Below, piece after piece: positions 1 to 9,257 of a stretch of 64,000 bases of DNA. How positions within the stretch are numbered: the stretch's first letter is position 1; the number at the start of each line of letters is the position of its first letter. The notes beneath the pieces were generated by a model, which saw only the letters and a program-made list of their open reading frames with translations, searched no databases and was not told where the DNA came from. The DNA is taken from positions 682,001-746,000 of the forward strand of contig OZ240665.1 of the NCBI GenBank assembly GCA_965198565.1, read 5' to 3'. The DNA is from LMUY01 sp965198565 (lineage in GTDB: Bacteria > Pseudomonadota > Alphaproteobacteria > Acetobacterales > Acetobacteraceae). The position numbers were made by a program, and so were the translations under genes.

Positions 1-1
1 G

Positions 2-1474
2 GTCACGCCGCCGATGGAGGCCAGCGCCGCCACGCTCGACGCCACCCTGGCCGAGATCGCCGCCGCCGCGCCGCTGTGCCCACCGCTCGACCCAGCCGCG
101 TGGCAGAGCGCGCCGTACCGGCCGGTGCCGTCGCTGATCGAGGCGGCGCGCATGCTCTACGCCCGCCATGGCGTGGCCGAGATCGCCAGCGCCCATGCCG
201 ACGCCGTCAACCTGCGCGCCACGCGGGAGACCATCAGCAGCGCCGTGGCCGAGGCCGCCGCCGCGCGCCGCCCCACCATCCTGTTCGTCACCGGCATTCC
301 CGGCGCCGGCAAGACGCTGTGCGGGCTCGACACGGCGTTCGCCGGCCAGGCCGCCTTCCTCACCGGCAATCCCGCTTTGGTCCACGTGCTGAGGGAGGCC
401 TTGGCGCGCGACGCGGAGGTGTCGCTGCGGGCGGCGCGGCAGCGCATGGAGAGCGTGATCCAGGCGCTGCCGCATTTCCGCGACCATTATGCCCCAGCCG
501 GCGTGCCGCCGGAGCGCGTGGTGGTGATCGACGAGGCGCAGCGCTGCTGGTCGGCCGCGTATGCGCTGGCCAAGACCGCCGGGCGCCTGCAAGCCAGCGA
601 GCCGGCGCTCCTGCTCGACATCATGGCCCGGCGCGACGACGGCCCGGTCATCGTCTGCCTGATCGGCACGGGGCAGGAGATCCATAGCGGCGAGGGCGGG
701 CTCGCCGAATGGGGCGCCGCCCTGGCCAGCCGCCCGGCCTGGCGGATCCACGCCGCCGCGTCCGCCATGGCAGGCGCGCCCCGCCAGCGTCTGCCCGGGC
801 TGGCGAACGTGGTGGCATCCCCCGCGCTGCACCTGAGCGTGCCGGTGCGTTCGCTGCGCTCGGCGGTCGCCCCCGCCTGGGTCGACGCCGTGCTGGCCAA
901 CGACCCGGCCACGGCCCGCGCGCTGGCCGGCCAGGGCCTGCCGTTCAGCCTCACGCGCGACCTGGCGACGCTGCGTGCGCGGCTGCGGCGCGCCTGCCGC
1001 GGCACACGGCGCGCCGGGCTGCTGTGCTCCTCCGGCGCCCGCCGCCTGCGCGCCGAAGGGCTCGGCAGCACCCTGCCGCACGACGACCCGGGCGCCGTCG
1101 CCCGCTGGTTCCTCGACCGCTTCCCCGACGTGCGCGCCTCCGACGCCTTGGAAGTCGCCGCCACCGAGTTCTTCGCCCAGGGCCTCGAGCTGGACGCCGC
1201 CGGGCTGTGCTGGGACGCAGACCTGGTGCGGGAGCACGGAGCTTGGCATACAAGAGCATTCCGCGGCACAAGCTGGACCCGGCCGCGTGGAGCCGAGACC
1301 ATGCAGAACAAGCTCAACGCCTACCGCGTGCTGCTCACCCGCGCCCGCTATGAGACCGTGATCTGGGTGCCGCGCGGCGACGCGGCCGACCCGACGCGAG
1401 ACCCGGGGACGCTGGACGCCATTGCCGACTACCTGCTCGCGTGTGGCGCCCACCCGCTTGGCCGCGGCGTCTAG
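2..1474 (+). CDS. DUF2075-family P-loop ATPase/helicase-like protein, 5' end outside the window
   Basis: The protein carries a Walker A motif GIPGAGKT about 95 residues from the first visible codon and a Walker B motif VVVIDEAQR about 75 residues later. It ends with the C-terminal block typical of DUF2075 (Schlafen-like helicase core): CWDADL, then NAYRVLLTRARYETVIWVPRGD. DUF2075 proteins usually run to about 600 residues and have roughly 150 more N-terminal residues, often a nuclease-like domain. The open frame continues upstream of the first ATG (position 14) to the window edge, so the start is probably outside. The family is often tied to nucleic-acid processing or phage defence, but the role is not proven here. 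The next gene starts 3 bases after the stop. Confidence 0.8.
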   Translation, partial: VTPPMEASAATLDATLAEIAAAAPLCPPLDPAAWQSAPYRPVPSLIEAARMLYARHGVAEIASAHADAVNLRATRETISSAVAEAAAARRPTILFVTGIPGAGKTLCGLDTAFAGQAAFLTGNPALVHVLREALARDAEVSLRAARQRMESVIQALPHFRDHYAPAGVPPERVVVIDEAQRCWSAAYALAKTAGRLQASEPALLLDIMARRDDGPVIVCLIGTGQEIHSGEGGLAEWGAALASRPAWRIHAAASAMAGAPRQRLPGLANVVASPALHLSVPVRSLRSAVAPAWVDAVLANDPATARALAGQGLPFSLTRDLATLRARLRRACRGTRRAGLLCSSGARRLRAEGLGSTLPHDDPGAVARWFLDRFPDVRASDALEVAATEFFAQGLELDAAGLCWDADLVREHGAWHTRAFRGTSWTRPRGAETMQNKLNAYRVLLTRARYETVIWVPRGDAADPTRDPGTLDAIADYLLACGAHPLGRGV

Positions 1475-1476
1475 CC

Positions 1477-2334
1477 ATGCGCCGCATCTTGGTGTGCCTG
1501 GCCGCCGTCCTGGTATGGGCCACCCCGGCCGCGGCGCGCGACCTCAAGATCGCCACCTGGAACCTGGAGTGGCTCACCGCCCGGCCGGACGGCGACCCGG
1601 CCTTGCCGGAGGACGTGCACCCGAAGACCGCCGCCGACATCGCCCGGCTGCGCCGCTACGCCGACCAGTTGGACGCCGACGTGGTGGCGCTGCAGGAGGT
1701 GGATGGCCCCGGCATTGCCGCCGCACTGTTCCCGCCCGATCGCTACACGCTCTATTTCACGGCTGACGACGTGGTGCAGCGGGTCGGCATCGCGGTGCGC
1801 CGCGGCATCCCGGCCCATCGCAACCCCGACCTCACCGCACTCGACCTGTATGCCAACGCCAAGTTCCACCTGCGCAGCGGGGCGGACATCACGCTCGACC
1901 TGCCAAGCGGCCCGCTGCGGCTGCTGGCGATCCATCTCAAGACGGGCTGCCAGCGCGACCCGTTGGGCAGCAGCCGCCGCCAGTGTGCCACGCTGCGCGG
2001 CCAGGTCCCGGTGTTGCAGGGCTGGATCGCGCAACGCCGGGCCGAAGGCGCTCCCTTCATCGTGTTCGGCGACTTCAATCGATGGATGCTCGGGTCTGAT
2101 GACCTGCTGGCCGCCTTGCGCGACGCCGCCCCGCTGACCCAGGCCGACGAGGGGCGGGACAGCTCCTGCTGGGGTGGCGAGCACTTTATCGACCACATCC
2201 TGGCTGGCGGCGCCGCTCGCGCCTGGCTCGACCCGGCGAGCTTGCGTGTGCTGACGTATCGTGAAGGCGTCGACCAGAAAGAGCACCTATCCGATCACTG
2301 CCCAGTGTCCGCCCGCGTCCATCTGCCCGGTTGA
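1477..2334 (+). CDS. Secreted endonuclease/exonuclease/phosphatase (EEP) family protein
   Basis: A 285-residue protein with a signal peptide (MRRILVCLAAVLVWATPAAA then RDL), so it probably acts in the periplasm or outside the cell. The EEP fold signatures are all present in order: NLEWL near residue 30, LQEV for the metal-binding Glu, a central GDFN, and the C-terminal SDHCPV with the catalytic Asp-His. Known members hydrolyse phosphodiester bonds in DNA or phospholipid head groups; the substrate cannot be told from sequence. I take the ATG at 1477 because it opens directly on a good signal peptide; an upstream GTG at 1441 would add 12 basic residues ahead of it. The gene follows the DUF2075 gene by 2 bases and may be cotranscribed. 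Confidence 0.85.
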   Translation: MRRILVCLAAVLVWATPAAARDLKIATWNLEWLTARPDGDPALPEDVHPKTAADIARLRRYADQLDADVVALQEVDGPGIAAALFPPDRYTLYFTADDVVQRVGIAVRRGIPAHRNPDLTALDLYANAKFHLRSGADITLDLPSGPLRLLAIHLKTGCQRDPLGSSRRQCATLRGQVPVLQGWIAQRRAEGAPFIVFGDFNRWMLGSDDLLAALRDAAPLTQADEGRDSSCWGGEHFIDHILAGGAARAWLDPASLRVLTYREGVDQKEHLSDHCPVSARVHLPG

Positions 2335-2409
2335 GCGTATAGCGGCTATCGACGGCCGCTGGCTGGCGGAATTGCCAGCCAAGCCGCCTGTTTCACGGTC
2401 CGGAGTTCC

Positions 2410-3174
2410 ATGCCCATGCCCCTCGCCCTGGTAACTGGCGCGTCTGCCGGGTTCGGCGATGCCATCGCCCGCCGGCTGGTGCGCGATGGCTATCGCGTGG
2501 TTGCGACCGGGCGGCGCCAGGACCGGCTCGACGCGCTCGCGCAGGACCTGGGCAGCGCCGTGCTGCCGTTTGGCCTCGACGTGACCGACACGGCCGCGGT
2601 CGCGAGCCTGCCCGGCGCGCTGCCCAGCGGCTGGCAGGACATCGACCTGCTGGTGAACAATGCCGGCCTCGCCATTGGCCAAGACCCGGCTTTCAAAGCC
2701 GACGCTGCGGATTGGGACCGCATGGTGGCCACCAACGTCAGCGGGTTGATCCATGTCACGCACGCGATCTTGCCCGGCATGGTGGCGAGGAATCGCGGTC
2801 TGGTGATCAATCTCGGTAGCACCGCGGGGATATTCCCGTATCCGGGCGGGCATGTTTATGGGGCGAGCAAGGCGTTCGTGGCGCAATTCACGCTCAATCT
2901 GAAGGCAGACCTGGTGGGCACGAACGTCCGCGTCACCTGCCTCGAGCCGGGCTTGGTGGGTGGCACGGAGTTCAGCGTGGTTCGTTTTGGCGGCGACACC
3001 CAGAAGGCCGCCGACGCCTACAAGGGGACCACGCCGCTGTCGGCGGATGACATCGCGGAGACAGTCGGTTGGCTGGCCAGCCTGCCAGAACACGTGAACG
3101 TCAATCGCATCCAGATGATGCCGACCTGCCAAGCCCCAGGGCCGCTCACGATCAGACGGCAGGACGGTGGCTGA
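2410..3174 (+). CDS. ydfG: YdfG-type short-chain dehydrogenase (3-hydroxy acid / L-allo-threonine dehydrogenase)
   Basis: A classical SDR of 254 residues. The NADP-binding motif TGASAGFG is near residue 10, NNAGLA in the middle, and the catalytic Ser (LGSTAG) and YGASK (Tyr/Lys) follow at normal spacing. Long stretches match my memory of E. coli YdfG, including ATGRRQDRL, ILPGMVARN, LEPGLVGGTEFS and a C-terminal HVNVNRIQMMP. The E. coli enzyme oxidises L-serine, L-allo-threonine and other 3-hydroxy acids with NADP+ and also reduces malonic semialdehyde. A nitroreductase of the RutE type at 52.8 kb could act on the same aldehyde. The start at 2410 has a second ATG two codons later (2416); either is possible. 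Confidence 0.9.
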   Translation: MPMPLALVTGASAGFGDAIARRLVRDGYRVVATGRRQDRLDALAQDLGSAVLPFGLDVTDTAAVASLPGALPSGWQDIDLLVNNAGLAIGQDPAFKADAADWDRMVATNVSGLIHVTHAILPGMVARNRGLVINLGSTAGIFPYPGGHVYGASKAFVAQFTLNLKADLVGTNVRVTCLEPGLVGGTEFSVVRFGGDTQKAADAYKGTTPLSADDIAETVGWLASLPEHVNVNRIQMMPTCQAPGPLTIRRQDGG

Positions 3175-3810
3175 GCACGTCACTGAGTCGGTCTTCATGG
3201 CGCCGGGTCTCGCGGTTGTGACGTGGGTCACGCAGGATGCCAGGGCGGCGACTGTATAAAAATCAATGTCCGCGTTCATACAATGGAACGTCGAGAGGCG
3301 CTCTGGGCTTCCCCTATGGCTCGACCTCTTTCGCTGGGTCGCCGTGGATGGCCCGATGAAGTCGTTCCGGGTTCACACATCGTTTGCATCCGCGCATGCG
3401 CTAGACACACCTTTTCTCCCTCTCCCGTCCTTCATGGGAGAGGGTCGGGGTGAGGGGGTCTTGGGGCACGCACAATCTAGCGACATCAATCTATTACTCC
3501 AGGCATCGCGGCCTTCGCACCCTCACCCCGGCCCTCTCCCGCCCGCGGGAGAGGGAGATATTTTCAGGCTGGAAGACGTGCATTCGGTCGGATCAAGCCC
3601 GGCCATGACGAGGCCTATGCGATAGCCCTGGGGCTGCCGCGATGCGCCGGGTGCGGCAATTTGGCCTACTCGGTAACACCCGATGCGGATGCATGGTCAT
3701 CGCTGAGCAATTTTTCGAAAATATCACTTTTTGCGAGACGTTAGATTTTTGTTCGCCTATGGTTAACAACCAGCTAAAGTGCAGTGCAGCATTTTTCTAA
3801 GGAGCACGCC
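3175..3810. other. Long intergenic region with a family A repeat and an AT-rich leader
   Basis: About 630 bases without a convincing gene. Short open frames around 3266-3625 run through repeat sequence and show no motif. The stretch holds a complete family A repeat (3415-3557) and, at 3590-3613, one arm of a different palindrome-like motif (ggatcaagcccggccatgac). The final 120 bases (3690-3810) are clearly AT-rich against the surrounding DNA and likely contain the promoter of the sugar transferase gene, though no clear -35/-10 pair stands out. Confidence 0.5.
3415..3557. repeat. Family A intergenic repeat, copy 1 (two facing hairpins)
   Basis: The left hairpin ccctctcccg...gggagaggg is followed by tcggggtgaggg. 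A 60-base spacer follows, then ccctcacccc and a right hairpin ctctcccgcccgcgggagag. The spacer (cgcacaatc..gcgacatcaat..) is shared with the copy at 11971-12165, so these two form a subfamily. Confidence 0.8.
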
Positions 3811-5397
3811 GTGTCTCTGATCAGCCAGCGTGGTTTATCCGCTGCGAGGGTTCCAGGCGATTTCGCAGTCACTGGTTCGGCGGCGCCAGCCAATGCGAAC
3901 CGACTGACAGGAGACATGTCGCGGCCGGGCGTGGGCCGGGTCGGACGGCCGGCGGCGGGATCCTTCCGGGTCGAGCCGCAGCCGGTCCGCCAGGCTGGCA
4001 TCCCTGCCCATGTCTTCGTGTTGCTGACCCGCGCGGCCGACGTGGTGCTGCTGGTGCTGAGCGGCTGGCTGGCGACCGTGCTCTGCAAAGCCATCGGCGC
4101 GGGTGGTTTTACCGGCGAGCCGATCCTCGCCACGCTGGGCGCGACCGCGATGACGCTGTCGATCCTCAATCGGTTGGACGCTTATGCTCCATCCCGCCTG
4201 CGCAACGCGTCCCGGCGCCTGCGGGTGCTCTGTGGTGCCATTGTGGCGGGTGGCGCCATCGCCATGCTCTGCTTTGCCCTTATGCCGCTGTCGGGGCAAG
4301 CGACCCGGTGGTGGCCGCTGTTCTGGATGGCATCGGCCGGCTGCGTCACGGCCATCGCCGCCGGCCTGACCGCGCGTGCGGCTCGCGCGGTGTCCAACGC
4401 CGAGTCGCTGGCGCGTCGGGTCGCCGTGGTCGGCGTCAGTGAATACAGCATGTCGTTCATCGCCACGATGGTGGACGATCCCAGCAAGGCATCCACCTTC
4501 GTCGGCCTCTACAACGATGGCCAAGACACGGTGACGCCGATCTCGGACGTGCCCGTGCTCGGCAATATCGTGGACTTGGTGGCAAGAAGCCGGCGGGACC
4601 GGGTCGATGCCATCGTGCTCTCCCTGCCGTTGTCGGACGAGGCGCGGATCAAGCAGGCGCGCGCAGCCCTGCGGTCGGTGACGGCGGACATCTACATGGC
4701 AGGCGAACTGCTGGAACATGCCTGCAAGAGCAGCCAGCTCGATCGCGTCGGCCGCAATGCCGTGATCAAGATCGGCAGCCGGCCGCTTACCGAGTGGGAG
4801 TCGCTGCAGAAGAGCGTGTTCGACTGGGCCGTCGCCGCGGTGCTGCTGGTGGCCGCGCTGCCGTTCCTCGGTGTCATCGCGCTCGCCATCCGCCTCGGCA
4901 GCCCGGGGCCAGTGTTGTTCCGGCAGCCGCGCCTGGGCTTCAACAACACCATGTTCAACGTCTTCAAATTCAGGACCATGTATCACCACATGACCGACCT
5001 GAAGGCGGATCGGCAAACCACCAAGAACGACGTGCGCGTGACCCGGATCGGCCGCATCCTGCGCAAGACCAGCCTGGACGAAGTGCCGCAACTGCTGAAC
5101 GTGCTGCGTGGCGAGATGTCCCTGGTCGGGCCGCGTCCGCATGCGCCGAACACCAAGGCCGGCAATCAGCTGTTCCATGACGCTGTCGCCGACTACGCCC
5201 TGCGCCACCGGGTGAAGCCCGGGATTACCGGCTGGGCGCAGGTCAATGGCTGGCGCGGCGAGACCCGAACGGTCGAGCAGATCGAGCAGCGGGTGGCGCA
5301 CGACCTGTTCTACATCGACAACTGGTCGTTCCTGCTCGACATCAAGATCATGGTGCTCACTGCGCTTCGGGAGCTTCACAGCAAGAGCGCTTACTAG
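3811..5397 (+). CDS. Exopolysaccharide polyprenyl glycosylphosphotransferase (initiating sugar-phosphate transferase)
   Basis: A membrane enzyme of 528 residues that should load the first sugar phosphate onto undecaprenyl phosphate for exopolysaccharide assembly. Several hydrophobic segments lie in the first 170 residues, then a CoA-binding-like domain (VAVVGVSEYS), then a further TM helix and the bacterial sugar transferase domain: VFDWAVAAVLL, GSPGPVLFRQPRLGF, FKFRTMY, SLDEVPQLLNVLRGEMSL, VGPRP and GITGWAQVNGWRGET. These match the WbaP/GumD/PssY catalytic signature. The start is the GTG at 3811, six bases after an AAGGAG ribosome site (3799-3804); a GTG at 3784 lacks such a site. The glycosyltransferase convergent on it at 5458-6711 may work in the same pathway. 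Confidence 0.9.
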   Translation: MSLISQRGLSAARVPGDFAVTGSAAPANANRLTGDMSRPGVGRVGRPAAGSFRVEPQPVRQAGIPAHVFVLLTRAADVVLLVLSGWLATVLCKAIGAGGFTGEPILATLGATAMTLSILNRLDAYAPSRLRNASRRLRVLCGAIVAGGAIAMLCFALMPLSGQATRWWPLFWMASAGCVTAIAAGLTARAARAVSNAESLARRVAVVGVSEYSMSFIATMVDDPSKASTFVGLYNDGQDTVTPISDVPVLGNIVDLVARSRRDRVDAIVLSLPLSDEARIKQARAALRSVTADIYMAGELLEHACKSSQLDRVGRNAVIKIGSRPLTEWESLQKSVFDWAVAAVLLVAALPFLGVIALAIRLGSPGPVLFRQPRLGFNNTMFNVFKFRTMYHHMTDLKADRQTTKNDVRVTRIGRILRKTSLDEVPQLLNVLRGEMSLVGPRPHAPNTKAGNQLFHDAVADYALRHRVKPGITGWAQVNGWRGETRTVEQIEQRVAHDLFYIDNWSFLLDIKIMVLTALRELHSKSAY

Positions 5398-5422
5398 ACG
5401 CTTTGTTTGAGAGACTGATTCA

Positions 5423-5449
5423 CGCATCAGGTTGTTTCAACCTGATGCG
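5423..5449. terminator. Hairpin between convergent genes
   Basis: A perfect 12-bp stem, cgcatcaggttg / caacctgatgcg, closes a 3-base ttt loop. It sits 26 bases after one stop codon and 9 bases before the stop of the convergent gene, so it is well placed as a bidirectional transcription terminator. No long U-tract follows on either strand. Confidence 0.6.
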
Positions 5450-5457
5450 ATCAGGCT

Positions 5458-6711
5458 CTAGCCTGCGGGCGAGCCACCCGGCGCAGCCACATCCTCGGCG
5501 TGGATCGTGGACGCAAGAACGGGGGGCGGTGCCTCGGAGATGAGCGTCCGGGAGCGCAAGCTTCGACACAGCCGGTCCACCGCGTGCGCCGCGACCGACC
5601 AATCGATGCTGCCCAGGAAGGATTGCAGCTCCTGCCGATCCGCCGCGGATGGCTGCTCGGCTGCCGCCTGGCCAACGAGCCCGGCGTAGCCGCCGCAATC
5701 GGTCAACGCGGGATCGATGGCATAGGCCCAAGGACGTCCGACCTGGCCGGCCAATTCCTGGAAAATGCCGAGCCCTGACCCAACCACGCGACCGTGATTG
5801 CTGAGCACCAGCAGCGCCGCTCCCGAGTTGGAGCCGCGCGCATAGGGCAGCAGCACGACGTCCACCGCCTGGATCAGGCAGTCCAGCTCGGCATCACTCA
5901 GCCGATGCTCGAGACGGGTCTGCCGCTCGGCCGGCAAGGTTGCCAGGGCTCGTGCTGCCGTGTCCTCGTGGCCTGCCTCCACCCGGCCGGCGACCACGAC
6001 ATGGACGGGGCGCCCATCGGCGAGTTGCGCCGGCAAATCCCGCAGCGCGTCGATGTTCTTGTACGGCTTGATGGCGCCCAGGAACCCCACCAGGAAGGCG
6101 TCCCGCCCGCCGGTCGTCCGACCGAGGCCCAGGCGGTTCCGCTGCGCCGCTCGCTGCTCGGCGGTCAGCAACTCCACTTGGTAGGGGCCGTGCGGCGCCA
6201 GCACCCAGGGCTTGCCGCGCTGGCTCGGATGCTGGCCGGCAAAGACGTCCCGCGACGAGTGGCTGAGGAACACGTAGCCATTCACCAGCCCATGTACGAA
6301 GCCCAGGAACACACGCAGCAGCCACGCATGCCGCGCCCGCAGCGGGATCACGTCATGGACGGTGTAGATGATGGTACGACCCAACACCCGGGCCGCCAGC
6401 AGATAGAACGCGAGCAAGATCGAGAGCAGGCAGGCTTTGAAGAACCCGTTCTCGGTGATCTGATGGGTGGGGAAGTTGAGTTGGAGCACGTCATAGCGGA
6501 ACAAGGCCAGCGGGCGCCGCTTCGGCGGGACCACTTCCACCCCGCGGCGCTCCATTTCCGCAAGCAAATAGCCGAAATACTTGTTCTCGTGACTGCGCCC
6601 CGGGATCGACAGCAGGCGCAGGGCGGCGCACCGCGGCGGGCCGCCCTGCGCCTTCACGCGGGCCCAAACCCGCGTCACGCCGGGATCACCGACATGCAGC
6701 CAAGCTGCCAC
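5458..6711 (-). CDS. Family-4-type glycosyltransferase
   Basis: A 417-residue GT-B protein. The N-terminal half has LLSIPGRSHENKYFGYLL (acceptor side), a hydrophobic membrane-associated helix around residues 115-135, and TVHDVIP. The C-terminal half has the donor-side signatures VGFLGAIKPYKN, VVVAGRVE and DVVLLPYARGSNSGAALL. In most GT4 enzymes a Glu sits in the EGFG-like loop after this point; here the loop reads LSNHGRVVGSG, so the exact donor is unclear. The N-terminal start is uncertain; the recognisable fold begins about 30 residues in. It converges with the polyprenyl sugar transferase and is a candidate for adding a later sugar of the same polymer. Confidence 0.75.
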   Translation of the reverse strand: MAAWLHVGDPGVTRVWARVKAQGGPPRCAALRLLSIPGRSHENKYFGYLLAEMERRGVEVVPPKRRPLALFRYDVLQLNFPTHQITENGFFKACLLSILLAFYLLAARVLGRTIIYTVHDVIPLRARHAWLLRVFLGFVHGLVNGYVFLSHSSRDVFAGQHPSQRGKPWVLAPHGPYQVELLTAEQRAAQRNRLGLGRTTGGRDAFLVGFLGAIKPYKNIDALRDLPAQLADGRPVHVVVAGRVEAGHEDTAARALATLPAERQTRLEHRLSDAELDCLIQAVDVVLLPYARGSNSGAALLVLSNHGRVVGSGLGIFQELAGQVGRPWAYAIDPALTDCGGYAGLVGQAAAEQPSAADRQELQSFLGSIDWSVAAHAVDRLCRSLRSRTLISEAPPPVLASTIHAEDVAAPGGSPAG

Positions 6712-6803
6712 ACCAGACCCATGCTCACCCCTGCTCGCAACAACCCGAGCCGTTATGACGCAGGGCCGGTTAATGCATGGCTAATGCAGCCGGGGTAAGC
6801 CGC

Positions 6804-9152
6804 TCAAATCGCCCGCAGGTGGCGGATCGGCCGTCCCGGCGCCACCGCCTCGGCCGCCGCCGCGATGGCCTGCGCATCGATGCCGGCGGCGCGATACAGG
6901 TCCGCGATCGTCCCGGTTTGACCAAAACGGGTCACCCCCAAGGCGCGGGTGCGGTGGCCATGCACCGAGCCTAGCCAGCCGAGCGTCGCCGGGTGCCCGT
7001 CCAGCACCGTCACCAGCCCGCAATCCCGGCTCATGCCGCCCAGCAGCCGGGCAATGTGGCTGCCGCCCGCCTGCGCCGTCCACTCGCGATGCAGCCGGTC
7101 GGCCGAGGTCACCGCGAGCAACCCCACGTCCCGGCGGTCCTCGGCGATCAGCCCGACCGCCGCCATCGCCTCGGGCGCCACCACGCCGGAATAGGCGATC
7201 ACCACCTCCGCATTCGGACCGGGGCGCCGCACCCAATAGGCCCCGGCGGTGATATCCTGCGTCTCGGCCTGGCGCAGCTTGCGCTGCGGCTGCGCGATCT
7301 GCCGGGTCGAAAGCCGCAGATAGACGGCGCCACCCTCCGGCGCCGGACGCTGCATGTGCTCGAACGCCCAGCGCAGCAGCACAGCCAGCTCGTCGACATA
7401 GGCTGGCTCGAAACTGGTCAGCCCGTCCTGCGCCATGCCGATCAGCGGGGTGGCGATCGACTGGTGCGCGCCGCCCTCGCCGGCCAGGCTGATCCCCGAC
7501 GGGGTCGCCACCAGGATGAAGCGGGCGTCCTGGTAGCAGGCGTAGTTCAGCGCATCCAATCCCCGCTCGATGAACGGGTCATACAGCGTGCCGACCGGCA
7601 GCAGGCGCTCGCCATTGAGGCTGTGCGACAGGCCGAGCGCGGACAGCATGATGAAGAGGTTCATCTCCGCGATGCCCAGCTCGATATGCTGGCCCTGGGG
7701 CGAGAAGCGCCAGTGGAAGGTGGAGGGGATGCGCTCGGTGCGGAAGGTGTCGGCCAGCTCCTCGCGCGCGAACAGGCCGCGGCGGTTCACCCAGGCGCCG
7801 AGATTGGTCGAGACCGTCACGTCGGGCGAGGTGGTCACGATGCGGCGGGCCAGTGCGGTGTCGCCCTTGGCCAGGTCGTGCATCAGCACGCCGAAGCCGT
7901 GCTGGGTGGAGAGTTCGGCGCCCGGCGGGATCGGCAGCGCCTCCGGCACGGGCAGCGCGGGCGCCTGGGTGCGGCGGGTGCCCTTGGCGTTGAACGGCAC
8001 GGCGGCCAGGAACGCCTCGAGCTGTGCGGGCGCCGTGTCCAGCCCCTCGAACCGGTCCCACTCATGGCCGGGGCGGATGCGCAGGGCGGCCCGCAGGGTC
8101 TCCACCTGCGCCGGGTTCATCAGCCCGGCATGGTTGTCCTTGTGCCCGGCGAGCGGCAGCCCGAAGCCCTTGATGGTGTAGCAGATGAAACAGACGGGAC
8201 GGTCGTGCTGGCGCGCCTGGTGGAACGCTTCGAGCAGGGAAGGCAGGTCGTGCCCGCCCAGATTGCCCATCAGCGCGGCCAGCTCGTCGTCGGAGCGGCG
8301 CTCGATCAGCGCGGTCACGGCGCCTTGGTCGCCCAGCTCGTCCAGCAGGCGGCGGCGCCAGGCCGGGCCGCCGCTGAAGGTCAGCGCGGAGTAGAGCTGG
8401 TTCGGGCAGGCCTCGATCCAGTCCCGCAGCTTCGCGCCGCCCGGCTCGGCGAACGCCGCCTGCTGCAACCGGCCGTGACGCAGCACGATCACGTCCCAGC
8501 CGAAGTTGCGGAACATGGCCTCGAACTTGGCCCACAGCCCCTCGCGCACCACCGCGTCCAGGCTCTGGCGGTTGTAGTCCACCACCCACCAGGTGTTGCG
8601 CAGCCCCTGCTTCCAGCCCTCCAGCAGCGCCTCGAAGATGTTGCCTTCGTCCATCTCCGCGTCGCCGACCAGGGCCACCATCTTGCCTTCCGGCCGGCCG
8701 CCGCCGTCCCAGCCTTGCGCGCGCAGGTAGTCCTGCACCAGCGAGGAGAACAGCGTCTGCGCCACCCCCAGGCCGACCGACCCGGTGGAGAAGTCCACGT
8801 CGTCGGCGTCCTTGGTGCGCGAGGGATAGGATTGCGCGCCGCCGAAGCCGCGGAAGCGCTGCAGCCGGTCCAGCGCCTGGTTGCCGAGCAGATACTGGAT
8901 GGCGTGGAACACCGGGCTGGCATGCGGCTTCACCGCCACCCGGTCCTCCGGGCGCAGCACGGCGAAGTAGAGCGCGGTCATGATGGTGGCGATGGAGGCG
9001 GAGGACGCCTGGTGGCCGCCGACCTTCAACCCGTCGTCGCTGGGACGCAGGTGGTTGGCGTGGTGGATCGTCCAGGTGGCCAGCCAGAGCAGCTTGCGCT
9101 CCAGCTCGCCGAGCAGCGCCAGGCCGGCCGGCGTCGCTTCATCGCTTGGCAT
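6804..9152 (-). CDS. Thiamine-diphosphate transketolase-like enzyme (AceE/pyruvate dehydrogenase E1-like)
   Basis: A 782-residue protein with the full transketolase-superfamily order. An N-terminal ThDP/Mg domain carries VGGHQASSASIATI, the substrate-site HASPVFHAIQ and the ThDP motif GDAEMDEGNIFEALLEGWK ending in VVDYNRQ. A central Pyr domain carries the catalytic-Glu segment ELGIAEMNLFIMLSALGLS, and a transketolase-type C-terminal domain follows. The GDAEMDE-N-N spacing and YNRQSLD are closer to homodimeric pyruvate dehydrogenase E1 (AceE) than to classical transketolase, but at 782 residues it is about 100 shorter than AceE. No E2/E3 genes are adjacent, so I leave the substrate open. The upstream gene is divergent, with a shared 105-base promoter region. 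Confidence 0.75.
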   Translation of the reverse strand: MPSDEATPAGLALLGELERKLLWLATWTIHHANHLRPSDDGLKVGGHQASSASIATIMTALYFAVLRPEDRVAVKPHASPVFHAIQYLLGNQALDRLQRFRGFGGAQSYPSRTKDADDVDFSTGSVGLGVAQTLFSSLVQDYLRAQGWDGGGRPEGKMVALVGDAEMDEGNIFEALLEGWKQGLRNTWWVVDYNRQSLDAVVREGLWAKFEAMFRNFGWDVIVLRHGRLQQAAFAEPGGAKLRDWIEACPNQLYSALTFSGGPAWRRRLLDELGDQGAVTALIERRSDDELAALMGNLGGHDLPSLLEAFHQARQHDRPVCFICYTIKGFGLPLAGHKDNHAGLMNPAQVETLRAALRIRPGHEWDRFEGLDTAPAQLEAFLAAVPFNAKGTRRTQAPALPVPEALPIPPGAELSTQHGFGVLMHDLAKGDTALARRIVTTSPDVTVSTNLGAWVNRRGLFAREELADTFRTERIPSTFHWRFSPQGQHIELGIAEMNLFIMLSALGLSHSLNGERLLPVGTLYDPFIERGLDALNYACYQDARFILVATPSGISLAGEGGAHQSIATPLIGMAQDGLTSFEPAYVDELAVLLRWAFEHMQRPAPEGGAVYLRLSTRQIAQPQRKLRQAETQDITAGAYWVRRPGPNAEVVIAYSGVVAPEAMAAVGLIAEDRRDVGLLAVTSADRLHREWTAQAGGSHIARLLGGMSRDCGLVTVLDGHPATLGWLGSVHGHRTRALGVTRFGQTGTIADLYRAAGIDAQAIAAAAEAVAPGRPIRHLRAI

Positions 9153-9257
9153 CGTGCTCTCCCTCGGCCATCCTGGGCCGGACGCTCGTCCGCATCATCG
9201 CTGCCAACGGGCTGGGCTGGCAATGCGTCTTGGTGCGGCAGAGGAGCGGGATCGGCA

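Noticed and set aside
3266..3625. Open frame of about 119 codons in the long intergenic region
   Set aside because: Its second half is repeat sequence, there is no ribosome site and no recognisable motif.
6993..9257. A very long plus-strand open frame running into the amidohydrolase gene
   Set aside because: It is the antisense shadow of the transketolase-like gene; only the part from ATG 9258 shows family motifs.
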